Shown: positions 49,844 to 58,209, numbered from the stretch's first letter. The stretch is 64,000 bases of DNA from Streptomyces sp. NBC_00377 (GCF_036075115.1 NZ_CP107958.1:4836001-4900000); one strand, 5' to 3'. Translations and numbers: made by a program. Notes: generated by a model not told the origin, from the letters alone.

Positions 49844-52111
49844 ATGTCCATTTCCAGTACTGATCACTCCGTCGTGTCCGAGAACAACGAGGAGCCGATC
49901 AACCTCGAGGCGATCGAGGTCACCGACACCGCCGAGGCCGAGCAGGCCGCCGAGGTCGTCGACGAGACCCCCGAGACCCCCGAACTCACCTTCGCCGACC
50001 TCGGGCTCCCCGAGGGCGTGGTGCGCAAGCTCGCGCAGAACGGCGTGACCTCCCCCTTCCCGATCCAGGCCGCGACCATCCCGGACGCCCTGGCCGGAAA
50101 GGACATCCTCGGCCGTGGCCGCACCGGCTCCGGCAAGACCCTCTCGTTCGGTCTGCCGCTGCTGGCGTCGCTGTCCGGCGGCCACACCGACAAGAAGAAG
50201 CCCCGCGGCATCATCCTCACGCCGACGCGTGAGCTCGCGATGCAGGTCGCGGACGCGCTCCAGCCGTATGGCGACGTGCTCGGCCTGAAGATGAAGGTCG
50301 TCTGCGGCGGTACGTCGATGAGCAACCAGATGTACGCCCTGGAGCGCGGCGTCGACGTCCTCGTCGCCACCCCGGGCCGTCTGCGTGACCTCATCAACCG
50401 TGGCGCCTGCTCGCTCGAGAACGTCCAGGTCGCCGTCCTCGACGAGGCCGACCAGATGTCCGACCTGGGCTTCCTGCCCGAGGTCACCGAGCTGCTCGAC
50501 CAGATCCCCGGCGGCGGCCAGCGCATGCTGTTCTCGGCCACGATGGAGAACGAGATCTCCACGCTGGTCAAGCGCTACCTGAGCAACCCGGTCACGCACG
50601 AGGTCGACAGCGCCCAGGGCAACGTCACGACCATGTCGCACCACATCCTGATCGTGAAGCCCAAGGACAAGGCGCCGGTCACCGCCGCGATCGCCTCCCG
50701 CAAGGGCCGCACGATCATCTTCGTCCGCACCCAGCTCGGCGCCGACCGTATCGCCGAGCAGCTGCGCGACTCCGGCGTGAAGGCCGACGCGCTGCACGGC
50801 GGCATGACCCAGGGCGCGCGTACCCGCACGCTGGCCGACTTCAAGGACGGTTACGTCAACGCGCTCGTCGCGACCGACGTCGCCGCCCGCGGCATCCACG
50901 TCGACGGCATCGACCTGGTGCTCAACGTGGACCCGGCCGGCGACCACAAGGACTACCTGCACCGCGCGGGCCGCACCGCGCGCGCCGGCCGCACCGGCAC
51001 GGTCGTCTCCCTCTCGCTGCCGCACCAGCGCCGTCAGATCTTCCGTCTGATGGAGGACGCGGGCGTCGACGCCGGCCGTCACATCATCCAGGGCGGATCC
51101 GCCTTCGAGCCGGAGGTCGCCGAGATCACCGGCGCCCGCTCGATGACGGAGGTCCAGGCCGAGTCCGCGGGCAACGCTGCGCAGCAGGCCGAGCGCGAGG
51201 TCTCCGAGCTCACCAAGGAGCTGGAGCGTGCGCAGCGACGCGCGACCGAGCTGCGTGAGGAGGCCGACCGTCTGGTGGCCCGCGTGGCGCGCGAGCGTGG
51301 CGAGGACCCGGAGGCGGCTGTCGTCGCGGCCGCCGAGGCGGTCGTGGAGCAGAACGCCGCGGTGGAGGCGGCGGCCGTCTCCGAGCAGCCCGCCGAGCGT
51401 CCGGCGTACGAGCAGCCGCGTCAGCGCCGTGACGAGCGGGGCAACTACGAGCGCCGTGACGACCGTCGCGACGACCGCGGTGGCCGTTCCTTCGAGCGCC
51501 GTGACAACGACCGTGGCGGCTTCAACCGTGACGACCGCGGTGGCTTCAACCGGGACCGCCGTGACGGCGACCGCGGCGGGTTCCGCCGTGACGACCGCGG
51601 TGGCGCCGGCCGTGACGACCGTGGTGGCCGTTCCTTCGAGCGTCGTGACGACCGTCAGTCGGGCGGCTTCAACCGCGACCGCCGTGACGACCGTGGTGGC
51701 CGTTCCTTCGAGCGTCGTGACGAGCGTCCGTCGGGCGGCTTCAGCCGTGACCGTCGTGACGAGCGTGGCGGCGACCGTCGTGACGAGCGTCCCTCCGGTG
51801 GCTTCCGCCGTGACGAGCGTCCCGCGGGCGGCTTCAGCCGTGACCGTCGTGACGAGCGTCCCTCCGGTGGCTTCCGCCGCGACGACCGTCAGTCGGGCGG
51901 CTTCAGCCGTGACCGCCGTGACGAGCGTCCCTCCACCCACCGGGGCAGCGACCGTCCGTTCAACCGTGACCGTCGCGACGACCGTCCGGGCTTCCGCTCC
52001 GGCGGCCACGACCGTCCCTTCGGCCGCCGTGACGACCACCGTGGCACCGGCTCCGGCTCCGGCACGGCCGGCCGCCGTGACGACAAGCCGCGCTGGAAGC
52101 GCAACGGCTGA
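49844..52111 (+). CDS. DEAD-box ATP-dependent RNA helicase with RGG-like tail
   Basis: The 755-residue helicase has Q motif FPIQAATIP, Walker A GRTGSGKT, PTRELAMQV, VATPGRLRDL, DEAD (VAVLDEADQM), SAT (LFSATMENEI), and HRAGRTARAG. After a coiled region (EREVSELTKELERAQRRATE) comes a tail of about 230 residues made of Arg/Asp/Gly repeats (RDDRGGFNRDRRDGDRGGFR and variants), an RNA-binding extension. It probably unwinds structured RNA, as in cold-shock helicases. The ATG at 49844 has GGAAGG 12 nt upstream, rather far. A perfect terminator follows. Confidence 0.95.
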   Translation: MSISSTDHSVVSENNEEPINLEAIEVTDTAEAEQAAEVVDETPETPELTFADLGLPEGVVRKLAQNGVTSPFPIQAATIPDALAGKDILGRGRTGSGKTLSFGLPLLASLSGGHTDKKKPRGIILTPTRELAMQVADALQPYGDVLGLKMKVVCGGTSMSNQMYALERGVDVLVATPGRLRDLINRGACSLENVQVAVLDEADQMSDLGFLPEVTELLDQIPGGGQRMLFSATMENEISTLVKRYLSNPVTHEVDSAQGNVTTMSHHILIVKPKDKAPVTAAIASRKGRTIIFVRTQLGADRIAEQLRDSGVKADALHGGMTQGARTRTLADFKDGYVNALVATDVAARGIHVDGIDLVLNVDPAGDHKDYLHRAGRTARAGRTGTVVSLSLPHQRRQIFRLMEDAGVDAGRHIIQGGSAFEPEVAEITGARSMTEVQAESAGNAAQQAEREVSELTKELERAQRRATELREEADRLVARVARERGEDPEAAVVAAAEAVVEQNAAVEAAAVSEQPAERPAYEQPRQRRDERGNYERRDDRRDDRGGRSFERRDNDRGGFNRDDRGGFNRDRRDGDRGGFRRDDRGGAGRDDRGGRSFERRDDRQSGGFNRDRRDDRGGRSFERRDERPSGGFSRDRRDERGGDRRDERPSGGFRRDERPAGGFSRDRRDERPSGGFRRDDRQSGGFSRDRRDERPSTHRGSDRPFNRDRRDDRPGFRSGGHDRPFGRRDDHRGTGSGSGTAGRRDDKPRWKRNG

Positions 52112-52141
52112 CGCCGAGGCAGGAGCCGGCTCCTGTGAGTG

Positions 52142-52188
52142 AACGCCGTGGCCCCCACCGAACTCCGGTGGGGGCCACGGCGTTTCCG
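52142..52188 (+). terminator. Terminator of the DEAD-box helicase gene
   Basis: Perfect 19-bp arms (52142-52160 and 52166-52184) with a 5-nt loop, followed by TTTCC. Confidence 0.92.
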
Positions 52189-52496
52189 TATCCCGGCCCC
52201 GCGGCTGGGGGACGGCTGTGAGAACACCGGACTTCGTGGGGCGGACGCGTAGGGCCGGGGGCCCGAAGACGCCGGAGAGGCGTCCTGGCCGTTCCGTGTA
52301 CGACGTGGTCGCCGGGGCCGGGGACCTCACGCCGGGACGGCAGGACACCGCGGGCGGCCTGTACCGGCTGGTCGGCACCGGGACGGGCGCGTTCGGGGTG
52401 CGGGTCAAGATCGGCACCGGTCGGCAGGACCACAAGGGCACTTTCTGGCCAAGTTGTGACGTGTGTCACGACCTCGGCAGGGGAATTGCTGGGGGC
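52187..52496. other. Upstream region of the amino acid permease
   Basis: 310 bp. An open frame runs through in the permease frame, but its codons and composition do not suggest an N-terminal extension. The right end carries a Crp-type palindrome. Confidence 0.5.
52456..52469. promoter_or_regulatory. Candidate Crp-binding motif before the permease
   Basis: GTGACGTGTGTCAC fits GTG-N6-G-N-CAC exactly and is a palindrome (GTGAC/GTCAC). It lies 28 bp before the ATG. Confidence 0.5.
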
Positions 52497-54050
52497 ATGA
52501 CAGATGACGGCACAGTGAGTGGGCGCTCTCCCGGGAATCTCTCGGACGAAGAGCGGCTGGCCCAGCTCGGCTACACCCAGGTTCTGGCCCGCCGCATGTC
52601 GGCGTTCTCCAACTACGCGGTCTCCTTCACGATCATCTCGGTCCTGTCGGGCTGCCTGACGCTGTACCTGTTCGGCATGAACACCGGCGGACCGGCCGTG
52701 ATCACCTGGGGCTGGGTCGCCGTGGGGCTGATGACCCTGTTCGTCGGCCTGTCCATGGCCGAGATCTGTTCGGCGTACCCGACGTCGGCGGGCCTGTACT
52801 TCTGGGCGCACCGGCTGGCACCCCCGCGCTCGGCGGCGGCCTGGGCCTGGTTCACGGGCTGGTTCAACGTACTGGGCCAGGTGGCCGTGACGGCCGGCAT
52901 CGACTTCGGGGCCGCGTCCTTCCTCGGCGCCTACCTGAACCTCCAGTTCGACTTCGAGGTGACGCCCGGCCGGACGGTCCTGCTCTTCGCCGGGATCCTG
53001 GTGCTGCACGGCCTGCTCAACACCTTCGGGGTCCGCATCGTCGCCCTCCTCAACAGCGTGAGCGTGTGGTGGCACGTGCTGGGCGTGGGCGTCATCGTCG
53101 GGGCGCTGGCCTTCGTCCCCGACAAGCACCAGTCGACGTCCTTCGTGTTCGGCGAGTTCGTCAACAACACCGGCTGGGGCAGCGGCGTCTACGTCGTCCT
53201 GCTCGGCCTGCTGATGGCCCAGTACACCTTCACCGGCTACGACGCCTCCGCCCATATGACGGAGGAGACGCACGACGCGTCGACGGCCGGCCCCAAGGGC
53301 ATCGTGCAGTCCATCTGGACCTCGTGGATCGCCGGCTTCGTCCTGCTGCTCGGCTTCACGTACGCCATCCAGTCCTACGACGCCGCGCTCGCCTCCCCGA
53401 CCGGCGCGCCGCCCGCCCAGATCCTGCTCGACGCGCTCGGCGCGACCGCCGGCAAGCTGCTGCTGCTCGTGGTGATCGGCGCGCAGCTGTTCTGCGGGAT
53501 GGCTTCGGTCACGGCCAACAGCCGCATGATCTACGCGTTCTCGCGCGACGGGGCGCTGCCCTTCTCCCATGTCTGGCACACGGTCAGCCCGCGCACCCGT
53601 ACACCCGTCGCGGCCGTCTGGCTGGCGGCCGGCGGCGCGCTGGCGCTGGGCCTGCCGTATCTGATCAACGTCACCGCGTACGCGGCCGTCACCTCCATCG
53701 CCGTCATCGGCCTCTACATCGCGTACGTCATCCCGACGCTGTTGCGCATCCGCAAGGGTGAGGCGTTCGAGCGGGGGCCGTGGCACCTGGGCCGCTGGTC
53801 GAAGGCGATCGGCGTGGTGTCGGTGGGGTGGGTGGTCGTCATCACCGTCCTGTTCATGCTGCCCCAGGTCTCCCCGGTCACCTGGGAGACCTTCAACTAC
53901 GCCCCGGTCGCGGTCCTCGTCGTCCTGGGCTTCGCGGGGGTGTGGTGGCAGGTCTCCGCCCGCAACTGGTTCCTCGACCCCGGCCACGAACGGACCATCG
54001 CCCGGGAGGCCGCGCGGGCGAGGACACCTGCCGGACCATCGGACAAGTGA
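52497..54050 (+). CDS. APC-family amino acid permease
   Basis: The 517-residue product has about 12 membrane helices. It begins MTDDGTVSGRSPGNLSDEER, then LAQLGYTQVLARRMSAFSNY, AVSFTIISVLSGCLTLYLFG and EICSAYPTSAGLYFWAHRLA, the pattern of GABA/choline/amino acid permeases of the BAT1 type. SANSRMIYAFSRDGALPFSH-like ASVTANSRMIYAFSRDGALP is the second consensus. The substrate is probably an amino acid or GABA-like compound. ATG 52497 follows a weak purine-rich site. Confidence 0.9.
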   Translation: MTDDGTVSGRSPGNLSDEERLAQLGYTQVLARRMSAFSNYAVSFTIISVLSGCLTLYLFGMNTGGPAVITWGWVAVGLMTLFVGLSMAEICSAYPTSAGLYFWAHRLAPPRSAAAWAWFTGWFNVLGQVAVTAGIDFGAASFLGAYLNLQFDFEVTPGRTVLLFAGILVLHGLLNTFGVRIVALLNSVSVWWHVLGVGVIVGALAFVPDKHQSTSFVFGEFVNNTGWGSGVYVVLLGLLMAQYTFTGYDASAHMTEETHDASTAGPKGIVQSIWTSWIAGFVLLLGFTYAIQSYDAALASPTGAPPAQILLDALGATAGKLLLLVVIGAQLFCGMASVTANSRMIYAFSRDGALPFSHVWHTVSPRTRTPVAAVWLAAGGALALGLPYLINVTAYAAVTSIAVIGLYIAYVIPTLLRIRKGEAFERGPWHLGRWSKAIGVVSVGWVVVITVLFMLPQVSPVTWETFNYAPVAVLVVLGFAGVWWQVSARNWFLDPGHERTIAREAARARTPAGPSDK

Positions 54051-54173
54051 GCGGCACGGACCGGGTTCCGTGACCGGTCCCGACCGTTTCGCGTACCTCG
54101 GCGCGCCCGTGTCTGCGATACCCGATCGGAGACACGGTCACGTCCGGCTATGCTCGGGGAGGCAACATCGCCT

Positions 54174-54246
54174 GGGCCCTTAGCTCAATTGGCAGAGCAG
54201 TGGACTTTTAATCCATTGGTTGTGGGTTCGAGTCCCACAGGGCCTA
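54174..54246 (+). tRNA. tRNA-Lys (TTT)
   Basis: 73 nt; acceptor GGGCCCT pairs with AGGGCCT (a G-U at the end), anticodon loop CTTTTAA, T loop GTTCGAGTC. CCA is not encoded. Confidence 0.95.
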
Positions 54247-54253
54247 CCGGAAC

Positions 54254-54289
54254 GCCCCCAGCTCAGCAGTGGTTGAGCTGGGGGCTTTT
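54254..54289 (+). terminator. Terminator of tRNA-Lys
   Basis: Arms GCCCCCAGCTCA and TGAGCTGGGGGC followed by T4. Confidence 0.9.
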
Positions 54290-54306
54290 GCGTGCGCGCT
54301 CGGCGG

Positions 54307-54666
54307 TCAGTGGTCCGAGTAGCTGAAGTCGCCGATGGTCCAGGCGCTGACGTCCTCGATCGCCACGCGGTACATCCCGCCCGTCTCCGGGATCCCCACG
54401 GTGCCCTGGAGGATCCGGGCGACGTGGAAGTGCAGGTGGGTGGGCGGTCCCTCCCTCTTCGCGGGGGTGTCGAAGACGGCGGAGAAATCGCCCAGCTGGG
54501 CGGAGTTCGTCAGCACCTCCGACACCCTCTGCCTCCACATGGCTTCGGGGGCCAGCCGCCCGGTGATGACAGCACCTCCGGTGACCACGGTCAGGGGCAT
54601 CTGATTGCTCGGCCCGGACTCCACAAGGGCGGCGAGGGCAACGATCAGCTCGTCAGGCTTGTGCAT
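54307..54666 (-). CDS. Conserved protein of unknown function
   Basis: The 119-residue product starts MHKPDELIVALAALVESGPS and continues with a beta-rich core (PLTVVTGGAVITGRLAPEAM, THLHFHVARILQGTVGIPE) that faintly resembles gas-vesicle accessory proteins of the GvpU type. That link is weak. It ends IGDFSYSDH. I chose ATG 54666, where a TAGAAT hexamer lies 8 nt upstream (leaderless); the longer frame from GTG 54759 would run across the repeated GAACAT sites. It is divergent from the DeoR gene. Confidence 0.6.
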   Translation of the reverse strand: MHKPDELIVALAALVESGPSNQMPLTVVTGGAVITGRLAPEAMWRQRVSEVLTNSAQLGDFSAVFDTPAKREGPPTHLHFHVARILQGTVGIPETGGMYRVAIEDVSAWTIGDFSYSDH

Positions 54667-54741
54667 GGGACCGGATTCTATGTACCGGCCCGCCCGGGTG
54701 GGCCGGTAGGGGCGGGAGCGGCGGTCGGCGAAGTGCCTGGC

Positions 54742-54767
54742 GAACATATCGATGTTCACTCGAACAT
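54742..54767. promoter_or_regulatory. Candidate DeoR operator: three 6-bp half-sites at 10-bp steps
   Basis: GAACAT at 54742, its inverted form ATGTTC at 54752, and GAACAT again at 54762. The steps are exactly 10 bp, one helical turn. The site lies 21-47 bp before the DeoR start, fitting autoregulation. Confidence 0.5.
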
Positions 54768-54788
54768 GTAAATGGTAGAACTGTGCTC

Positions 54789-55655
54789 ATGGATGTCGCC
54801 GACCGTCTCGATCTGACCCTCCGTCTCGTCCAGGGGCACGGCCGGGATCAGCATGGGCAGGAGCAGGGACCGGCCCAAGGTCATGAGCAGGGACCGGCGC
54901 AGGGCCGGGAGCGGCGGCAGGCGCGGGTTTCCGTCGCCGAACTCGCCCAGCGGCTCGGGGTCTCGGAGATGACCGTGCGCAGGGACCTGGACGTGCTCGA
55001 GCGGCAGGGGCTGGTGCGCCGGGTGCACGGCGGCGCCGTCGCCGGGCGGCCGCGCGAGGAGGGCGGCGGCTTCGAGGCGCGGCAGGCGTGGCAGGCGGCG
55101 ACGAAGGACCGGCTCGGCGCGGCCGTCGCCGGGATGGTCGAGCCGGGGTCACGGGTGCTGCTGGACGCCGGGACCACGACCGTGCACGTGGCGGAACACC
55201 TCGCCGCGCGGGGTCCGTTGACCGTCGCGGTGCTCAGTCTCCAGGCGGCGCTGCGGCTGGCCGACCGGCCCGGCATCGAACTGCTGGTGGTCGGGGGCCG
55301 CTCCCGTCCGGGTGAGCGGTCTCTCGTCGGGCCGCTGGCCCTGCGCACACTCGAGTCCCTGGCCTTCGACGTGTTCGTGATGTCGATCGGCGGGGTGCAC
55401 GCCGTGCACGGCTGGTCGGAGTTCTCCCTCGAGGACGCGGCCGTCAAGCAGGCGGGACTCGGCCAGGCCGCCCGTACGGTCGCCGTGGCCGACGCGACCA
55501 AGCTGGGTGTGCGCGCGTTCAGCCAGGTCGGCCCGCTCGACGCCGTGCACTCCTTCGTCACCGACGCGGCAGCGGCGGATCCCGCCACCCACCCCGGCGG
55601 CCCACGGACCCTGGACGCCCTGCGTGAGGCAGGGGTCCGGACCCGGCTGGCCTGA
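54789..55655 (+). CDS. DeoR-family transcriptional regulator with inserted repeat
   Basis: The 288-residue product has a DeoR winged helix-turn-helix (VSVAELAQRLGVSEMTVRRD, LDVLERQGLVRRVHGGAV) and a sugar-phosphate sensor domain (SRVLLDAGTTTVHVAEHLA, ELLVVGGRSRPGERSLVGPL, FVMSIGGVHAVHGWSEFSLE). Between the first helix (RLDLTLRLVQ) and RRQARVSV lie about 27 extra residues with EQGPAQGHEQGPAQGRE, an internal repeat not expected in the family. ATG 54789 is used; GTG 54783 is possible. The effector is probably a phosphorylated sugar. The DUF4406-Nudix gene follows 18 bp later. Confidence 0.88.
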   Translation: MDVADRLDLTLRLVQGHGRDQHGQEQGPAQGHEQGPAQGRERRQARVSVAELAQRLGVSEMTVRRDLDVLERQGLVRRVHGGAVAGRPREEGGGFEARQAWQAATKDRLGAAVAGMVEPGSRVLLDAGTTTVHVAEHLAARGPLTVAVLSLQAALRLADRPGIELLVVGGRSRPGERSLVGPLALRTLESLAFDVFVMSIGGVHAVHGWSEFSLEDAAVKQAGLGQAARTVAVADATKLGVRAFSQVGPLDAVHSFVTDAAAADPATHPGGPRTLDALREAGVRTRLA

Positions 55656-55673
55656 ACTCGCTCTGGAGAGCAC

Positions 55674-56909
55674 GTGGAACCCCTGGTGATCCTTGTCGCC
55701 GGCCCGTACCGTTCGGGCACCGGCGACGACCCCGAGAAGCTCGCCGCCCATGTGCGGGCCATGAACGAGGTCGCCCTCGGTCTGTTCCGCGCCGGGCACC
55801 TGGCCGTCACCGGCGAGGCGCTCGCGCTGCCCCTGCTGGAGGCGGCGGGCGGCGCCGCCCCCGGCGACCCGCTGTTCGACGAGATCTTCCACCCCGTGGC
55901 CGAACGCCTGCTGGCCCGCTGCGACGCGGTCCTGCGCATCGGCGGCCCGTCGCAGGGCGCGGACCGGATGGTCCAGCGGGCCCGCGCCCTGGGCAAGAGG
56001 ATCTACGCCGACCTCGCCGACGTACCCGCCGCCTCCGAGCCCCGCATCTCTGGCGTCCCCGCCTCCCGCGCTCCCGGCGCCCCCGACTCCGGCCCCGGTG
56101 TCCCCGGCGTCTGCCGAGCCGGTGTTCCCGCCGCCACCGTGGGCAGGCCGCCGATGACGGGGTACGTCGACAGTCCGGCCGGTCCCGGGTCCGGCACCCG
56201 TGGCACCGCGCGACACGCCGTCCCGGGCACCCCCGGCATCGACACCCCGGACCCGCGTGGCCGAACCGGGCTCGACCGCCAGGGACGCGACCTCGACGGC
56301 AACGACCGGGTCCGCGTCGTCGACGTCGAGGAGCTGGCCTGCGACTGGTCCGTCCTGCGCCGCACCACCTTCGACTACCGGCACGGCGACGGCCACGTGA
56401 GCCGTGAACGGCGCGAGACGTACGACAGGGGCGACGGCGCCACGATCCTCCTCTACGACCCCGACCGCCGCACCGTCCTGCTCACCCGGCAGTTCCGGCT
56501 GCCCGCGTACGTCAACGGGCACCCGGACGGCATGCTGCTGGAGGCCGCGGCCGGGCTCCTGGACGGCGACGACCCGCCGGCGGCGATCCGCCGCGAGGCG
56601 GCCGAGGAGACCGGACGGGTGGTCCACGAGGTCGAGCACCTCTTCGACGCGTTCATGAGCCCCGGTTCCGTCACCGAACGGCTCAGCTTCTTCGCCGCCC
56701 CCTACGACGCCTGCGCCCCCGGTGTCGACACGGCGGGCGTGGCGGCCGAGGGCGAGGACATCGCCGTGGTCGAACTCCCCTTCGCCGAGGCCCTCGACCT
56801 CGTCCGCACCGGCGCGATCGCGGACGCCAAGACCGTCATGCTGCTCCAGTGGGCCGCGCTGGACGGCCCGTTCGGGCCGCCGGCCGTCAGCCCACGCTCA
56901 AGCCGGTGA
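55674..56909 (+). CDS. DUF4406 (deoxyribosyltransferase-like) and Nudix hydrolase fusion
   Basis: The 411-residue product has two domains. Residues about 1-120 (VILVAGPYRSGTGDDPEKLA, ARCDAVLRIGGPSQGADRMV) match DUF4406, related to nucleoside 2-deoxyribosyltransferases. Residues about 215-400 are a Nudix hydrolase of the NudK/ADP-sugar type: ILLYDPDRRTVLLTRQFRLP and the Nudix box GLLDGDDPPAAIRREAAEET, where the first Glu of the box is Asp. A 95-residue Pro/Gly/Ala linker joins them. Linked with a DeoR regulator, it may clean up nucleotide or nucleotide-sugar by-products. The end overlaps the convergent ribA by 23 bp. Confidence 0.82.
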   Translation: MEPLVILVAGPYRSGTGDDPEKLAAHVRAMNEVALGLFRAGHLAVTGEALALPLLEAAGGAAPGDPLFDEIFHPVAERLLARCDAVLRIGGPSQGADRMVQRARALGKRIYADLADVPAASEPRISGVPASRAPGAPDSGPGVPGVCRAGVPAATVGRPPMTGYVDSPAGPGSGTRGTARHAVPGTPGIDTPDPRGRTGLDRQGRDLDGNDRVRVVDVEELACDWSVLRRTTFDYRHGDGHVSRERRETYDRGDGATILLYDPDRRTVLLTRQFRLPAYVNGHPDGMLLEAAAGLLDGDDPPAAIRREAAEETGRVVHEVEHLFDAFMSPGSVTERLSFFAAPYDACAPGVDTAGVAAEGEDIAVVELPFAEALDLVRTGAIADAKTVMLLQWAALDGPFGPPAVSPRSSR

Positions 56910-57528
56910 GGTCGGCCAGCGGCAGCGTGTGCTGGGTCTGGAGGACCTTGGCGCGCAGGTAGCGGACGTTGTGCGGGGTCGTGAAGACGCCCGTCGGGAC
57001 CCGGTCCTGGACGTCGATGCCCAGGTCCCGCAACTGTTCGGCCTTGTCGGGGTTGTTGGACAGCAGGTCCAGGGCCGTGATGCCCAGGGCGCGCAGCATC
57101 TGGGCGGCGGCCGTGTAGTCCCGGTCGTCCTCGGGCAGACCGAGCGCGGCGTTCGCCTCGTAGGTGTCCAGGCCCTGGTCCTGGAGGGCGTACGCGTCGA
57201 GCTTGTTGTAGAGGCCGATGCCGCGGCCCTCCTGGCGCAGGTAGAGCAGGACACCGCCCGTGACGGCTATGCGCTCGACCGCCTCGCGCAGCTGCGGCCC
57301 GCAGTCGCAGCGGGCGGAGCCGAAGACGTCACCGGTCAGGCACTCGGAGTGCAGCCGGACCAGGGGGGTGACGCCGGGCGCCGGCTCGCCGAGGACGACG
57401 GCGACGTGCTCCTGGCCGTCGGCGAGACCGTGGAAGGTGACGAGTTCGGCGTCGACGGAGTAGCCGTCGGGGAAGCGCAGCGGTACCCGGACGCGGGCGC
57501 GGGGGGTGGCGGCGGGGGTGTCGGGCAT
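56887..57528 (-). CDS. ribA: GTP cyclohydrolase II
   Basis: The 213-residue enzyme opens the GTP ring, the first step to riboflavin or to related deazapurine-type products. The zinc site is SECLTGDVFGSARCDCGPQL (three Cys), then VLLYLRQEGRGIGLYNKLDA with catalytic residues, and LLSNNPDKAEQLRDLGIDV. It lacks a fused RibB (DHBP synthase) domain, so it is free-standing. ATG 57528 follows GGGAGA. Two copies of an 18-bp palindrome lie 52-114 bp upstream, so the adjacent MarR protein probably controls it. Confidence 0.9.
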   Translation of the reverse strand: MPDTPAATPRARVRVPLRFPDGYSVDAELVTFHGLADGQEHVAVVLGEPAPGVTPLVRLHSECLTGDVFGSARCDCGPQLREAVERIAVTGGVLLYLRQEGRGIGLYNKLDAYALQDQGLDTYEANAALGLPEDDRDYTAAAQMLRALGITALDLLSNNPDKAEQLRDLGIDVQDRVPTGVFTTPHNVRYLRAKVLQTQHTLPLADLTGLSVG

Positions 57529-57579
57529 GCGGTCTCCCGGGTCCGGAGGACGGTGACAAGGCGGCACTGGACCGCCTTG

Positions 57580-57597
57580 TGCTTCAGATTTGAAGCA
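57580..57597. promoter_or_regulatory. 18-bp palindrome, site A, before ribA
   Basis: TGCTTCA-GATT-TGAAGCA, perfect arms. A second copy lies 45 bp away. A MarR-type operator is likely. Confidence 0.6.
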
Positions 57598-57624
57598 GAT
57601 CCAACGATTCGAGACCCTACCCCA

Positions 57625-57642
57625 TGCTTTAAATTTGAAGCA
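57625..57642. promoter_or_regulatory. 18-bp palindrome, site B, before ribA
   Basis: TGCTTTA-AATT-TGAAGCA, same layout as site A with one arm mismatch. It ends 19 bp before the MarR stop. Confidence 0.6.
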
Positions 57643-57660
57643 ACTGGATTGTGGCGCGGC

Positions 57661-58182
57661 TCACGAGGTTCCGGAGCACGGCGACGAACGCCGGCGCCAC
57701 GGGAGATCCTCGGGCGCCGCCTCGCCGTCGTTCTCCTGGAGCCCGCGCGCGACCTGCGTGAAGATCTCCTCCAGCTGTCCCACCTGCTCCGGGGTGAGCC
57801 GGTCGAAGAGGGCGGCGCGGACCGTCCCGACATGGCCGGGCGCCACGCCCTCCAGCACCGTCATGCCCTCGTCGGTCAGGACCGCGACGCTGCCGCGTTT
57901 GTCCCAGCGGCACTCCTCGCGCCGCAGCAGCCCGTCCTTCTCCAGCCGGGACACCGCGTAGGTCAGCCGGCTCCGGGTGATCTTCAGCCGCTCCGCCAGG
58001 TCGGTCATCCGCAGCCGTCGCTCCGGTGTCTCGGAGAGATTGGCGAGGATGGAGTAGTACAGGTGGGGCATGCCGGCCTCCTGCTGGAGCTGCCGGTCGA
58101 TCGCGTCCTCGAGGAGGGAGTAGCCGGCAACGTACGCGCGCCAGGCGCGCTGCTCCTCGGGGGTGAGCCAGCGGGTCGTCAT
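57661..58182 (-). CDS. MarR-family transcriptional regulator
   Basis: The 173-residue protein has a dimer helix (YSLLEDAIDRQLQQEAGMPH), winged helix-turn-helix (RMTDLAERLKITRSRLTYAV, SRLEKDGLLRREECRWDKRG) and a C-terminal helix. It is upstream of ribA on the same strand and divergent from the RibD-like gene. Inverted repeats lie in both promoters, so it may control both. The ligand is unknown. ATG 58182 is chosen; the frame to 58224 adds an unlikely head. Confidence 0.88.
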   Translation of the reverse strand: MTTRWLTPEEQRAWRAYVAGYSLLEDAIDRQLQQEAGMPHLYYSILANLSETPERRLRMTDLAERLKITRSRLTYAVSRLEKDGLLRREECRWDKRGSVAVLTDEGMTVLEGVAPGHVGTVRAALFDRLTPEQVGQLEEIFTQVARGLQENDGEAAPEDLPWRRRSSPCSGTS

Positions 58183-58196
58183 GCCACCCAGTGTAG

Positions 58197-58209
58197 GTTT
58201 GTTACAAAC
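58197..58209. promoter_or_regulatory. Palindrome in the MarR / RibD-like divergent promoter
   Basis: GTTTG-TTA-CAAAC (GTTTGTTACAAAC), followed by TTGAACC, 15 bp before the MarR ATG. It is AT-rich and stands out locally. Confidence 0.5.

Noticed and set aside
51430..52060. DNA repeats as a mobile or satellite element.
   Set aside because: They encode the Arg/Asp/Gly tail of the DEAD-box helicase in frame, so protein repeats explain them.
52218..52496. N-terminal extension of the permease by 93 codons.
   Set aside because: The extension contains the Crp motif, has no similarity to permease heads, and family members start at the ATG chosen.
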